A DNA stretch of 19,435 bases. Source: Actinomycetota bacterium (GTDB lineage Bacteria > Actinomycetota > Actinomycetes > Nanopelagicales > Nanopelagicaceae). The DNA lies in contig WLMD01000017.1 of assembly GCA_009700405.1 (NCBI GenBank), positions 1-19,435 of the forward strand, given 5' to 3'. Positions 8,405 to 15,450 of the stretch are shown piece by piece (position 1 is the stretch's first letter; every line of letters starts with the position of its first letter). Below the pieces are notes generated by a model. That model had not been told where the DNA came from. It was given only the letters and a program-made list of their open reading frames with translations, and did no database searches. The translations under genes and the position numbers were made by a program.

Positions 8405-8414
8405 GTTTCCACCC

Positions 8415-8873
8415 ATGTCATTAACCATTGGAACACCAGCCCCGCTTTTCGAACTCTCTGACCAACACGGCGCCAACTTTTCTTCGCAATCGTTGATTGG
8501 CCAAAAGAATCTCGTTGTTATGTTTTATCCATTCTCATTCACAGGCACTTGTACCGGTGAACTGTGCGCTATTCGCGATGATCTCAATGCGTTTCAAAAT
8601 GACGATGTACAACTAGTTGCAATCTCTTGCGACTCGAAGCATTCACAGCGCGTATTTTCGGAGACTGAGGGATACAAATTCCCAGTGCTTTCAGATTTCT
8701 GGCCACATGGCGCTATCTCAAAAACCTTCGGTGTTTTTGATGACACACGAGGATGTGCAGTACGTGGAACTTTCATCATCGATAAAGAAGGCATTGTGCG
8801 CTGGCAGATCGTGAACGGTCTAGGCGATGCTCGCAATAACGGTGATTACAAGGCTGCTATCGCTGCGCTATAG
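8415..8873 (+). CDS. Peroxiredoxin, AhpE-like with a BCP-like second cysteine
   Basis: This is a 152-residue thioredoxin-fold peroxidase that reduces H2O2 or organic hydroperoxides through an active-site Cys. The motif is FYPFSFTGTC (37-46), with Thr43 and peroxidatic Cys46 in the P-x-x-x-T-x-x-C pattern. FPVLSDFWPHGAISKTFGVF (89-108) and RGTFIIDKEGIVRW (117-130) match mycobacterial AhpE closely. AhpE is described as a 1-Cys enzyme, yet here Cys51 lies five residues after Cys46, the spacing of the resolving Cys in E. coli Bcp. Further Cys residues are Cys75 and one in DTRGCAVRG. The gene follows DUF3052 by 10 nt, conserving the aceE/DUF3052/ahpE neighbourhood. The class (AhpE versus Bcp) is therefore slightly uncertain, but peroxiredoxin is certain. 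Confidence 0.92.
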   Translation: MSLTIGTPAPLFELSDQHGANFSSQSLIGQKNLVVMFYPFSFTGTCTGELCAIRDDLNAFQNDDVQLVAISCDSKHSQRVFSETEGYKFPVLSDFWPHGAISKTFGVFDDTRGCAVRGTFIIDKEGIVRWQIVNGLGDARNNGDYKAAIAAL

Positions 8874-8883
8874 GCGGGCAATT

Positions 8884-8931
8884 CGTTGAAACTGGCGGAT
8901 TCCAGTAGAATTCGCGAGCCTAGTTTCAACG
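8884..8931. repeat. Inverted repeat / potential hairpin between the peroxiredoxin gene and tRNA-Val
   Basis: CGTTGAAACT (8884-8893) and AGTTTCAACG (8922-8931) are perfect 10-nt complements, extended by one GU and one GC pair to a 12-bp stem with a 24-nt loop. It starts 10 nt after the peroxiredoxin stop and ends 3 nt before the tRNA. No T-run follows, so it is not a classical intrinsic terminator. The loop contains TAGAAT (8906-8911), which resembles a -10 box; the nearest -35-like TTGAAA (8886-8891) is only 14 nt away. It could end the peroxiredoxin transcript, be an operator, or act in processing of a tRNA precursor. Confidence 0.5.
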
Positions 8932-8934
8932 CTA

Positions 8935-9009
8935 GGGTGCTTAGCTCAGTGGTAGAGCGCCTCGTTTACACCGAGGATGTCGGGGGTTCGAAACCCTCAG
9001 CGCCCACCA
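8935..9009 (+). tRNA. tRNA-Val (anticodon UAC), CCA encoded
   Basis: A full cloverleaf can be drawn. The acceptor stem GGGTGCT (8935-8941) pairs with AGCGCCC (8999-9005) with one GU pair. The D arm is GCTC/GAGC. The anticodon stem CCTCG/CGAGG (8960-8964 and 8972-8976) encloses the loop TTTACAC, giving anticodon TAC (8967-8969), which reads valine codons. The T arm GGGGG/CCCTC has the TTCGAAA loop. The discriminator is A9006, followed by an encoded CCA (9007-9009). Total length is 75 nt. Confidence 0.97.
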
Positions 9010-9037
9010 ACATCAATCAGAAGGGGTTGGAAATATT

Positions 9038-9766
9038 ATGAAAGCCACCCCAAGTGATCAGCTACAAATACTTGATGTACAACGCATGGATTTTCACATT
9101 GCGACCTTGAAAAACAAAGCAGCAGCGCTTCCAGAAATCGCCGAATTACTTTCAACAACAACTCGGTTGCAGGTTGTCCGCGATCTGTGTGTTGCAGCCC
9201 AAACTCAAATCAGTGATATCAAGCGCGAACTCTCCCGCTCAGAAGGCGACGTAGAGCAAGTTGTCACCAGACTCGAGCGCGATGAGAAGCGTCTCAACGA
9301 CGGCTCAACTGCAGCAAAAGACCTAGAGCGTCTTCAACATGAAGTAGCCACTCTTGTTGCCCGCCGTTCCGAATTAGAAGAAGTCGAATTAGAAATCATG
9401 ATGCGCATCGACTCCGTGAAAGAGCGTCTTGAAGAACTCCGCGGAGAAGAGACCGTTTTAGTTGCTCAAGCCGCTGAGATTGAATCTCGTAAAGATGGCG
9501 CATTGGCAATTATCAACGCAGATATTGCAGCAACGACCGCCGAACGTTTAGCGACTGTTCAAGGAATTGATGGCGCCCTCGTTGATCTTTACGAAAAGAT
9601 TCGCAGCAACGGCGGGAACGGTGCTGCCGCACTTCGTGGCGGAACATGTGAAGGCTGCCACCTGCCAGTTAATAGTGTTGAAATTGGAAGAATCAAGACA
9701 GCTCCGTCGGATGAAGTTGTTCGGTGTGAAGAGTGTCGTTGCATTTTGGTGCGCGGAGTTAATTAG
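9038..9766 (+). CDS. Coiled-coil zinc-ribbon protein (C4-type, CT398-like family)
   Basis: This 242-residue cytoplasmic protein has a long helical, charged central region (about residues 10-190, rich in Glu/Lys/Arg/Leu heptads, for example DLERLQHEVATLVARRSELEE) that should form an antiparallel coiled coil. It ends in a small zinc ribbon with Cys204-x2-Cys207 and Cys230-x2-Cys233. This architecture is that of the actinobacterial zf-RING_7/CT398-like family (Rv2229c homologue). The function is unresolved; nucleic-acid or secretion-related roles have been suggested for relatives. AAGGGG about 11 nt before the ATG is the likely ribosome binding site. The gene's TAG overlaps the GTG start of the RNase HI-phosphatase gene (TAGTG), the same pairing as in Mycobacterium, which points to a shared operon. 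Confidence 0.85.
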   Translation: MKATPSDQLQILDVQRMDFHIATLKNKAAALPEIAELLSTTTRLQVVRDLCVAAQTQISDIKRELSRSEGDVEQVVTRLERDEKRLNDGSTAAKDLERLQHEVATLVARRSELEEVELEIMMRIDSVKERLEELRGEETVLVAQAAEIESRKDGALAIINADIAATTAERLATVQGIDGALVDLYEKIRSNGGNGAAALRGGTCEGCHLPVNSVEIGRIKTAPSDEVVRCEECRCILVRGVN

Positions 9767-10839
9767 TGGCTCGCCATTTCTTACTCACCGCCGATGGTGG
9801 ATCTCGTGGCAATCCTGGCCCTGCTGGATATGGGGCCGTTGTTCATGAAGGGCACATAGTCGTTGCAGAACTTTATGATTTCTTAGGTATCGCTACTAAT
9901 AACGTTGCCGAATACAGTGGGCTTGTTGCGGGGCTTGAAGCCATTCACGCAATTGATCCAGATGCAGAAGTAGATGTGCGTATGGATAGCAAATTAGTAG
10001 TCGAGCAAATGTCTGGGCGTTGGCAGATTAAACATGCAGGTATGCGCGAGTTAGCACAGAAAGCACGTGAAGCGCATTCGCCATCACTAGTGAGTTATGG
10101 GTGGATTCCTCGCGAGGAGAATTCACACGCAGACCGTTTAGCGAATAAAGCAATGGATGAACTTGGCGGATTTGTCCCTCGCCAGCTTAACTTTTTGACT
10201 GAGCGCCTTCGAACTGATGAAGTTGCCACGACCATTATCTTTGTACGCCATGGCGAAACAATTCTCACCCCTGATAGAAAGTTTTCTGGAAGTGGTGAAA
10301 TTAATCCACCTCTGACTGCTGAAGGTTTGGCTCAAGCAAAACTTGTCGCTCAAGAAGTTGGAAAATTGACCCCTGAAGTTCTAATTGCATCTCCTTTAAT
10401 GCGTACTACTCAGACGGCAGAAGAGATTGCCGCTGTTGTTGACCTAACCATTATTTTTGATGAAGCCTGGTACGAATGTGATTTTGGTATTTGGGATGGC
10501 ATGTCGATTGATGAAGTGAAAAGTGCTTATCCGAAGGAATATCAAGCGTGGGTTTCATCATCGGCATATGCACCACCAGGAGGCGAATCTTATGACGCCC
10601 TCGGATGGCGAGTAGATGAGGCAATTGACAATCTAGTTGCAAAATATCCGGGCAAGAGAGTTGTGGTTGTGGCTCACAATGGCGTTATTAAGCAAGCGAT
10701 TCGCCTAGCAACCGGTGGATCTCCATCGAGTATTTTCCACATCGATGTTTCGCCATGCTCTATTTCTAGTCTCTTAATTTGGCCAAGTGATGGGCTTCGA
10801 GCGCTGCGCAGTGCTAACGAACGCGGGCACCTTCGCTAA
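9766..10839 (+). CDS. Bifunctional RNase HI / histidine-phosphatase (CobC-like) fusion protein
   Basis: This 357-residue two-domain protein has an N-terminal RNase HI domain (about 1-140). It carries the DEDD catalytic set: Asp10 in TADGGSRGNPG, Glu49 in NNVAEYSG, Asp74 in VRMDSKLVVEQM and Asp123 in NSHADRLAN. It should cut the RNA strand of RNA-DNA hybrids. The C-terminal phosphoglycerate-mutase-like phosphatase domain (about 155-345) has VRHGE with catalytic His162, LMRTTQTAEEI, Glu237 in YECDFGIWDG and second His304 in VVAHNG. The fusion is an established actinobacterial architecture (Rv2228c), described as having RNase H and acid-phosphatase activity and linked to alpha-ribazole phosphatase in cobalamin synthesis. 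The start is GTG overlapping the upstream stop. It ends 3 nt before the convergent pmbA-like stop, with no terminator hairpin visible. Confidence 0.93.
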   Translation: MARHFLLTADGGSRGNPGPAGYGAVVHEGHIVVAELYDFLGIATNNVAEYSGLVAGLEAIHAIDPDAEVDVRMDSKLVVEQMSGRWQIKHAGMRELAQKAREAHSPSLVSYGWIPREENSHADRLANKAMDELGGFVPRQLNFLTERLRTDEVATTIIFVRHGETILTPDRKFSGSGEINPPLTAEGLAQAKLVAQEVGKLTPEVLIASPLMRTTQTAEEIAAVVDLTIIFDEAWYECDFGIWDGMSIDEVKSAYPKEYQAWVSSSAYAPPGGESYDALGWRVDEAIDNLVAKYPGKRVVVVAHNGVIKQAIRLATGGSPSSIFHIDVSPCSISSLLIWPSDGLRALRSANERGHLR

Positions 10840-10842
10840 AGA

Positions 10843-12228
10843 TTAGTTTGCTTTACTCACCGTCGACATATTGAAGTTCTCAAAGACTACCGGTGGCATT
10901 GCAACACGATCCATGTCATCAGCCCATTCGCGAGGTTGCGTAATTTGTGTAGTTCCCACCGTCTTCATTCGTGACAAGAGATCAACTGGTGATTCATTCC
11001 AACGGAAGTTGTTGACCGCGCCGATGACTTCTCCATCTTTAACACGGTAAACACCATCGCGTGTAAGACCAGTAAGTAGCAGCGTCGCTGGATCAACTTG
11101 TCGTATGTACCAAAGCGTTGTCAGCAGTAGTCCATCTTTTACACCAGAAACCAAGTCCTCAAGTGAGCCCGATGCGCCAGGAACTTCCATAATCAAGTTA
11201 TCGCCAATAGGCGTGAAGGAAAGTTCTGTATCGCGTGCAGAAGCACGAGTTTGAGCAAGTGCGGTAAGAGAGCCATCAGTTAGCCAATTGGTGCGCGTCT
11301 GCGCCAGACCATTATCAAAGACTGAACTCATTGGACCACTTGAAGTCGCTGAAATAAAGGGAATGGATTCCAAGCCTTTATATGAAGCATCCGAATATAG
11401 ATTGACGCTGTGATTGGAAAGCTTTTCTCCGATGCGCGTCTTTGCGCCATCTTTTCCGGCAAAGACCGATTGGCCTTCGTAGGCATCGCGAGCAGCAGAG
11501 CTCCAGAACATGTAGATCAGGAGATCACTTACGCAACCAGAAGGAGCAACGGTGTCATAGCGACCAGCGGGAATCTCAATTTTCTTACCTTGCCACTGCA
11601 GACGTTTGCGAATAATTGCATCAACATCAGGGATTGAAACATTTGAGAAGTCGCGAGTTGGCACACCTTCCCACGTAGATCGAGAGCGCTCGTGCGATTT
11701 ACCCGTCATTTCAAGGCGTCCGACAGGTTGATCCCAGCGAAGTCGCAGCCCGCCCTTTGATCCAACCCACGTTGAGATGTGCGAGTGCTCTGCATAACCA
11801 AATAGTTCGATTGAATCTGCATTAGATCGTGTAAACATGTCACCTAGTGCCGGAGCAATCCTTGCAAAAACATCGGGGCCTGTTGCTTGATGTTCCTCAC
11901 TCCATGAACCAACAGAAATATTCTTAGCCAATTCTGAAGCATCGGGGGCTTGACCTGCACCGCGCGCGGCAAGTTCTGCCTCTTTCACAACAGATTCGAT
12001 TTCATGTGCTGCAACATCGGTGCGCGAGACACCACCGGATGCCATACCGCCTTCAACTTCAACGAAGGCAATAACAGTCACCGATCGCTCGGCAATAACT
12101 CCATTTGTAGTGAGAGTGCTATTTGCCCAACGCAAGTTAGCTTGAGTCTTCTCACGCACTATGACAATGCAATCGTGGTAATTAGCAGCAGAGGTGATGC
12201 GCTCGATGAGTTCTTGTGGAGAGATCAT
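10843..12228 (-). CDS. TldD/PmbA family protein, PmbA/TldE-like partner subunit
   Basis: This 461-residue protein has the PmbA/TldD modulator-of-gyrase fold. It begins with a short helical N-domain (ELIERITSAANYHDCIVIV), followed by a central domain, the block IPAGRYDTVAPSGCVSDLL (about 219-237), and a C-terminal beta-rich part with YRVKDGEVIGAVNNFRWNESP. It lacks the HExxxH motif of TldD, as TldE/PmbA subunits do. In E. coli the TldD/TldE heterodimer is a zinc protease that removes leader peptides from modified peptides (for example microcin B17) and degrades unfolded peptides. Here the ATG overlaps the tldD TGA (ATGA), so the two are translationally coupled and should be made in equal amounts. 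The substrate in this organism is unknown. Confidence 0.88.
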   Translation of the reverse strand: MISPQELIERITSAANYHDCIVIVREKTQANLRWANSTLTTNGVIAERSVTVIAFVEVEGGMASGGVSRTDVAAHEIESVVKEAELAARGAGQAPDASELAKNISVGSWSEEHQATGPDVFARIAPALGDMFTRSNADSIELFGYAEHSHISTWVGSKGGLRLRWDQPVGRLEMTGKSHERSRSTWEGVPTRDFSNVSIPDVDAIIRKRLQWQGKKIEIPAGRYDTVAPSGCVSDLLIYMFWSSAARDAYEGQSVFAGKDGAKTRIGEKLSNHSVNLYSDASYKGLESIPFISATSSGPMSSVFDNGLAQTRTNWLTDGSLTALAQTRASARDTELSFTPIGDNLIMEVPGASGSLEDLVSGVKDGLLLTTLWYIRQVDPATLLLTGLTRDGVYRVKDGEVIGAVNNFRWNESPVDLLSRMKTVGTTQITQPREWADDMDRVAMPPVVFENFNMSTVSKAN

Positions 12229-13739
12229 GCTCCCGCCTCCGCAACTGTGTTGAGAACATTGATTTGAGAGAAAACCGCCGCAGGTGCTCCATGACTCACC
12301 GCAGCGACTTGGCTGGGTTGTCCTTTTCCGCAGTTGAATGCTCCACTTAATAGATAGGTAGATGGGCCGCCGACTGTGCGCATCGCACCCCAGAAATCAG
12401 TTGTTGTTGCTTGATAAGCAACATCTTTGAGTTGGCCAACCACTTTGCCGTTTTTGATACGGTGAAATTGTTGTCCCGTGAATTGAAAGTTGTAGCGCTG
12501 CATATCGATAGACCAAGAGTTATCTCCCTTAATCAAGATGCCATCTTCTACGCTGGCAATAAGCCCCGTCATATCTGGACCGTTGGGGTCTGGCTGTAGC
12601 GAAACATTGGGCATACGTTGGATCGGTACATGTGCAGGGGAGTCAGCAAATGCGCACCCGTTGCTGCGATCGCGTCCAACTCGTGCAGAAATCCTGCGAT
12701 CGAGTTGATACCCAACGAGAACTCCATCTTTAATAATGTCCCATTGCTGAGCCTCGACGCCTTCATCATCAAACCCAACGGTGCTTAGGCCGTGAGATGT
12801 GAGGCGATCGCCTTTGACATTCATCAACGCAGAACCGTACTTCAGAATATTGAGATTATTGGGTGTAGCAAAAGATGTTCCCGCATAGTTAGCTTCATAA
12901 CCGATGGCACGATCTAACTCAGTGGCGTGCCCAATTGATTCATGAATCGTTAGCCATAGATTGCTTGGATCAATCAGTAGATCGTATTTTCCAGGTTCAA
13001 CACTTGGCGCTTTTACTTTCTCTGCCAGCAAACTAGGTAGTTCTGCGATTTCGGCGTCCCAGTTGTAGGTCGCGTTATCCATCCATTCCCAGCCGTATCC
13101 TGCAGGTTGGGCCAAGGTACGCATTGATTCAAATCCATGATCGCCAACACTGACTGCATCAAATTGTGATTGGATGCGAACCCGCTGTTGCGTCGTAGAA
13201 GTTCCATATGAGTCGGCGTAATATTTTTGCTCTTTCACATACATCGTGTACGCACTCACATTAGTAACAGTTGAGGTGGCAAGTAGTTTGTTGCTCAGGT
13301 CAACCATGCGAGCAATCTTTGTTTCATCACTTATCGAGAAAGGATCAATTTCGTACTCGGATACCCAGGTGCGATTGGCGTAGATGGGTTCATCGGCAAG
13401 TGAAACTTCTTCAGTAGAAAGCGGCTTACTGGTTTTGGCCATCGCGACCGCAGTTAGTGCTAGTTGTTTTGCAACTTCTGGCGAAATTTCTGGAGATGAA
13501 GCAAATCCCCACGTGCCATCAACAATGACTCGTACGCCGACGCCAGTAACAGTGTCATCGGATTGCGTTTCAGAGCGTGAGTCGCGAAATTGAAGGTACC
13601 CCGTGCGCACTCTTTCGATGCGAACATCAACATGGGATGCACCTGCTGATTTAGCCGTACTTATTGCTGAATCGGCGCTCTTGCTAAGCGGCAGGGCAAG
13701 GAAATCAGCATCTACTACGCGAGAATTGGTCACAGACAT
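12225..13739 (-). CDS. tldD: TldD-type metalloprotease subunit
   Basis: This is the catalytic subunit of the TldD/E-type protease. It has 504 residues from ATG 13739-13737. The zinc motif HExxxH is His266-Glu267...His271 in TIHESIGHATELDRA, and the likely third ligand region is Cys470 in SGAFNCGKGQ near the C-terminus, matching the E. coli His/His/Cys site by position. Other family blocks are GVGVRVIVDGTWGFASS and EGVEAQQWDIIKDGVLVGYQ. A TTG at 13763 would extend the protein by eight residues. The ATG is preferred because it puts about ten residues before the FLALPL segment, as I recall for mycobacterial homologues, and leaves room for a promoter. The gene is the first of a two-gene operon with the pmbA-like gene and is divergent from hutU across only 38 nt. 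Confidence 0.92.
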   Translation of the reverse strand: MSVTNSRVVDADFLALPLSKSADSAISTAKSAGASHVDVRIERVRTGYLQFRDSRSETQSDDTVTGVGVRVIVDGTWGFASSPEISPEVAKQLALTAVAMAKTSKPLSTEEVSLADEPIYANRTWVSEYEIDPFSISDETKIARMVDLSNKLLATSTVTNVSAYTMYVKEQKYYADSYGTSTTQQRVRIQSQFDAVSVGDHGFESMRTLAQPAGYGWEWMDNATYNWDAEIAELPSLLAEKVKAPSVEPGKYDLLIDPSNLWLTIHESIGHATELDRAIGYEANYAGTSFATPNNLNILKYGSALMNVKGDRLTSHGLSTVGFDDEGVEAQQWDIIKDGVLVGYQLDRRISARVGRDRSNGCAFADSPAHVPIQRMPNVSLQPDPNGPDMTGLIASVEDGILIKGDNSWSIDMQRYNFQFTGQQFHRIKNGKVVGQLKDVAYQATTTDFWGAMRTVGGPSTYLLSGAFNCGKGQPSQVAAVSHGAPAAVFSQINVLNTVAEAGA

Positions 13740-13777
13740 AGATGAAGTGTGGGTGAAAGGCAAGGTATTCTCAACTC
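13740..13777. promoter_or_regulatory. Compact divergent promoter between tldD and hutU with overlapping -10-like boxes
   Basis: Only 38 nt separate the ATG of tldD (minus) from the ATG of hutU (plus). On the plus strand TATTCT at 13766-13771 fits the TANNNT actinobacterial -10 pattern and ends 6 nt before the hutU ATG, which would put transcription start on or next to the A of ATG (leaderless mRNA); ATGAAG at 13742-13747 is a weak -35 with an 18-nt spacer. On the minus strand TACCTT (plus coordinates 13762-13767) is a candidate -10 for tldD. The two boxes overlap by two bases. The motifs are visible, but promoter function is inferred. Confidence 0.45.
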
Positions 13778-15448
13778 ATGAGCGATTCATCTTTTTCCAC
13801 CCGAGTCCTGCATGCCGCTACTGGATCAACAAAGAGTGCGCTGGGCTGGGGCCAAGAAGCGGCCATCCGAATGCTTCACAACAACTTGGACCCCGCAGTG
13901 GCCGAACACCCAGAGAAACTTGTTGTCTACGGCGGCACAGGCAAGGCCGCGCGTGATTGGCCATCCTTTGATGCCATCGTGCGCACACTGACCAAGCTCA
14001 AAGATGATGAGACCCTGTTGGTGCAGTCAGGAAAACCTGTTGGAGTGTTTCAAACACATGAATGGGCACCGCGCGTATTAATCGCGAACTCAAACCTTGT
14101 AGGGGATTGGGCTAACTGGCCCGAGTTTCGTCGCCTAGAACATATGGGTCTGACTATGTACGGGCAGATGACTGCAGGTTCATGGATTTACATCGGTACA
14201 CAAGGAATTTTGCAAGGCACCTATGAAACATTTGCAGCAATTGCACATAAGCGCTTTAACGGAACACTTCAAGGAACTCTCACTCTCACTGCAGGTTGCG
14301 GTGGCATGGGTGGAGCGCAACCTTTAGCTGTGACCATGAATGGTGGAGTCTGCCTCATTATCGATGTAGATAAATCTCGTTTGGAGAAACGGATTGAATC
14401 TCGCTACCTCGATGAGATAGCAAATAATTTGGATGATGCGGTTGAAAGAGTTCTCAATGCAAAATCCAAGGGTCTTCCTCTATCTGTTGGATTAGTTGGA
14501 AACGCGGCAGTTCTTGTTCCGCAACTTTTAACTATGGGTATTGCAATCGACATTGTCACTGATCAAACGTCAGCGCATGATCCACTTGCCTACATTCCGA
14601 TTGGCGTGGATATAAACGATGCTGCTCAACTAGCTAAAGATGATCCCGAAGATTTCACTAAGCGCTCGCGCGATGCAATGGCAAAGCATGTTGAAGCCAT
14701 GGTTGGATTTATGGACATTGGCGCTGAGGTATTTGATTACGGCAATTCAATCCGCGATGAAGCACGCCAAGGTGGATACTCTCGCGCCTTTGCATTTCCC
14801 GGATTTGTCCCTGCCTACATTCGTCCACTGTTTTGTGAAGGCAAAGGGCCATTTCGTTGGGTTGCACTCTCTGGAGATCCAAAAGATATTTACCGCACAG
14901 ATAAAGCGGTACTTGATCTCTTTCCTGAAAATGAAGGACTCCACCGCTGGATCACAATGGCGCAAGAAAAGGTTGCATTCCAAGGTCTGCCAGCTCGCAT
15001 TTGTTGGTTAGGTTATGGCGAACGCGATAAGGCAGGCCTTGCTTTTAATGACCTTGTTGCTCGCGGTGAAGTATCTGCTCCTATTGTTATCGGCCGAGAC
15101 CATTTAGATTGTGGTTCTGTAGCTTCTCCGTATCGCGAAACCGAATCGATGATGGATGGTTCAGATGCAATCGCTGACTGGCCGCTACTCAATGCAATGG
15201 TCAATATTTCATCAGGTGCTTCATGGGTTTCTATCCACCATGGTGGCGGAGTAGGCATCGGTCGATCGATGCATGCTGGACAAGTATCCGTTGCAGATGG
15301 CACGAAATTAGCCGCTCAAAAGTTAGAGCGAGTTCTTACTAATGATCCCGGCATGGGAGTTATTCGCCATGCTGATGCCGGATACGAGGGTGCACTCAGT
15401 ACTGCTCGTGAAAAGCATGTGCATCTACCGATGTTGGACACCGAATAA
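13778..15448 (+). CDS. hutU: Urocanate hydratase (urocanase)
   Basis: HutU adds water to urocanate to give 4-imidazolone-5-propionate, the second step of histidine breakdown, using tightly bound NAD+ as an electrophilic cofactor. The 556-residue length is normal. Near-invariant blocks are KLVVYGGTGKAARDW (47-61), GKPVGVFQTHEWAPRVLIAN (85-104), GSWIYIGTQGILQGTYETF (134-152), TLTAGCGGMGGAQPLAVTMN (169-188) and GLPARICWLGYGER (403-416), which contains Cys409, equivalent to the active-site Cys410 of the Pseudomonas enzyme. A distal block is WVSIHHGGGVGIGRS. There is no strong Shine-Dalgarno sequence at the ATG, and a -10-like box lies 6 nt upstream, so the mRNA may be leaderless. It is the first gene of hutU-hutI-hutH; hutI begins after a 2-nt gap. 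Confidence 0.98.
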   Translation: MSDSSFSTRVLHAATGSTKSALGWGQEAAIRMLHNNLDPAVAEHPEKLVVYGGTGKAARDWPSFDAIVRTLTKLKDDETLLVQSGKPVGVFQTHEWAPRVLIANSNLVGDWANWPEFRRLEHMGLTMYGQMTAGSWIYIGTQGILQGTYETFAAIAHKRFNGTLQGTLTLTAGCGGMGGAQPLAVTMNGGVCLIIDVDKSRLEKRIESRYLDEIANNLDDAVERVLNAKSKGLPLSVGLVGNAAVLVPQLLTMGIAIDIVTDQTSAHDPLAYIPIGVDINDAAQLAKDDPEDFTKRSRDAMAKHVEAMVGFMDIGAEVFDYGNSIRDEARQGGYSRAFAFPGFVPAYIRPLFCEGKGPFRWVALSGDPKDIYRTDKAVLDLFPENEGLHRWITMAQEKVAFQGLPARICWLGYGERDKAGLAFNDLVARGEVSAPIVIGRDHLDCGSVASPYRETESMMDGSDAIADWPLLNAMVNISSGASWVSIHHGGGVGIGRSMHAGQVSVADGTKLAAQKLERVLTNDPGMGVIRHADAGYEGALSTAREKHVHLPMLDTE

Positions 15449-15450
15449 AA

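Noticed and set aside
13740..13763. TTG start adding eight residues to TldD
   Set aside because: Extra residues have no family counterpart as recalled and it would leave only 14 nt between divergent starts; not fully excluded.
13603..13956. 117-codon plus-strand frame spanning the tldD start and hutU start
   Set aside because: Overlaps two well-supported genes in other frames; its peptide resembles no family I know and it would fill the only promoter space between them.
14640..15011. 123-codon plus-strand frame inside hutU
   Set aside because: Out-of-frame shadow of conserved urocanase sequence.
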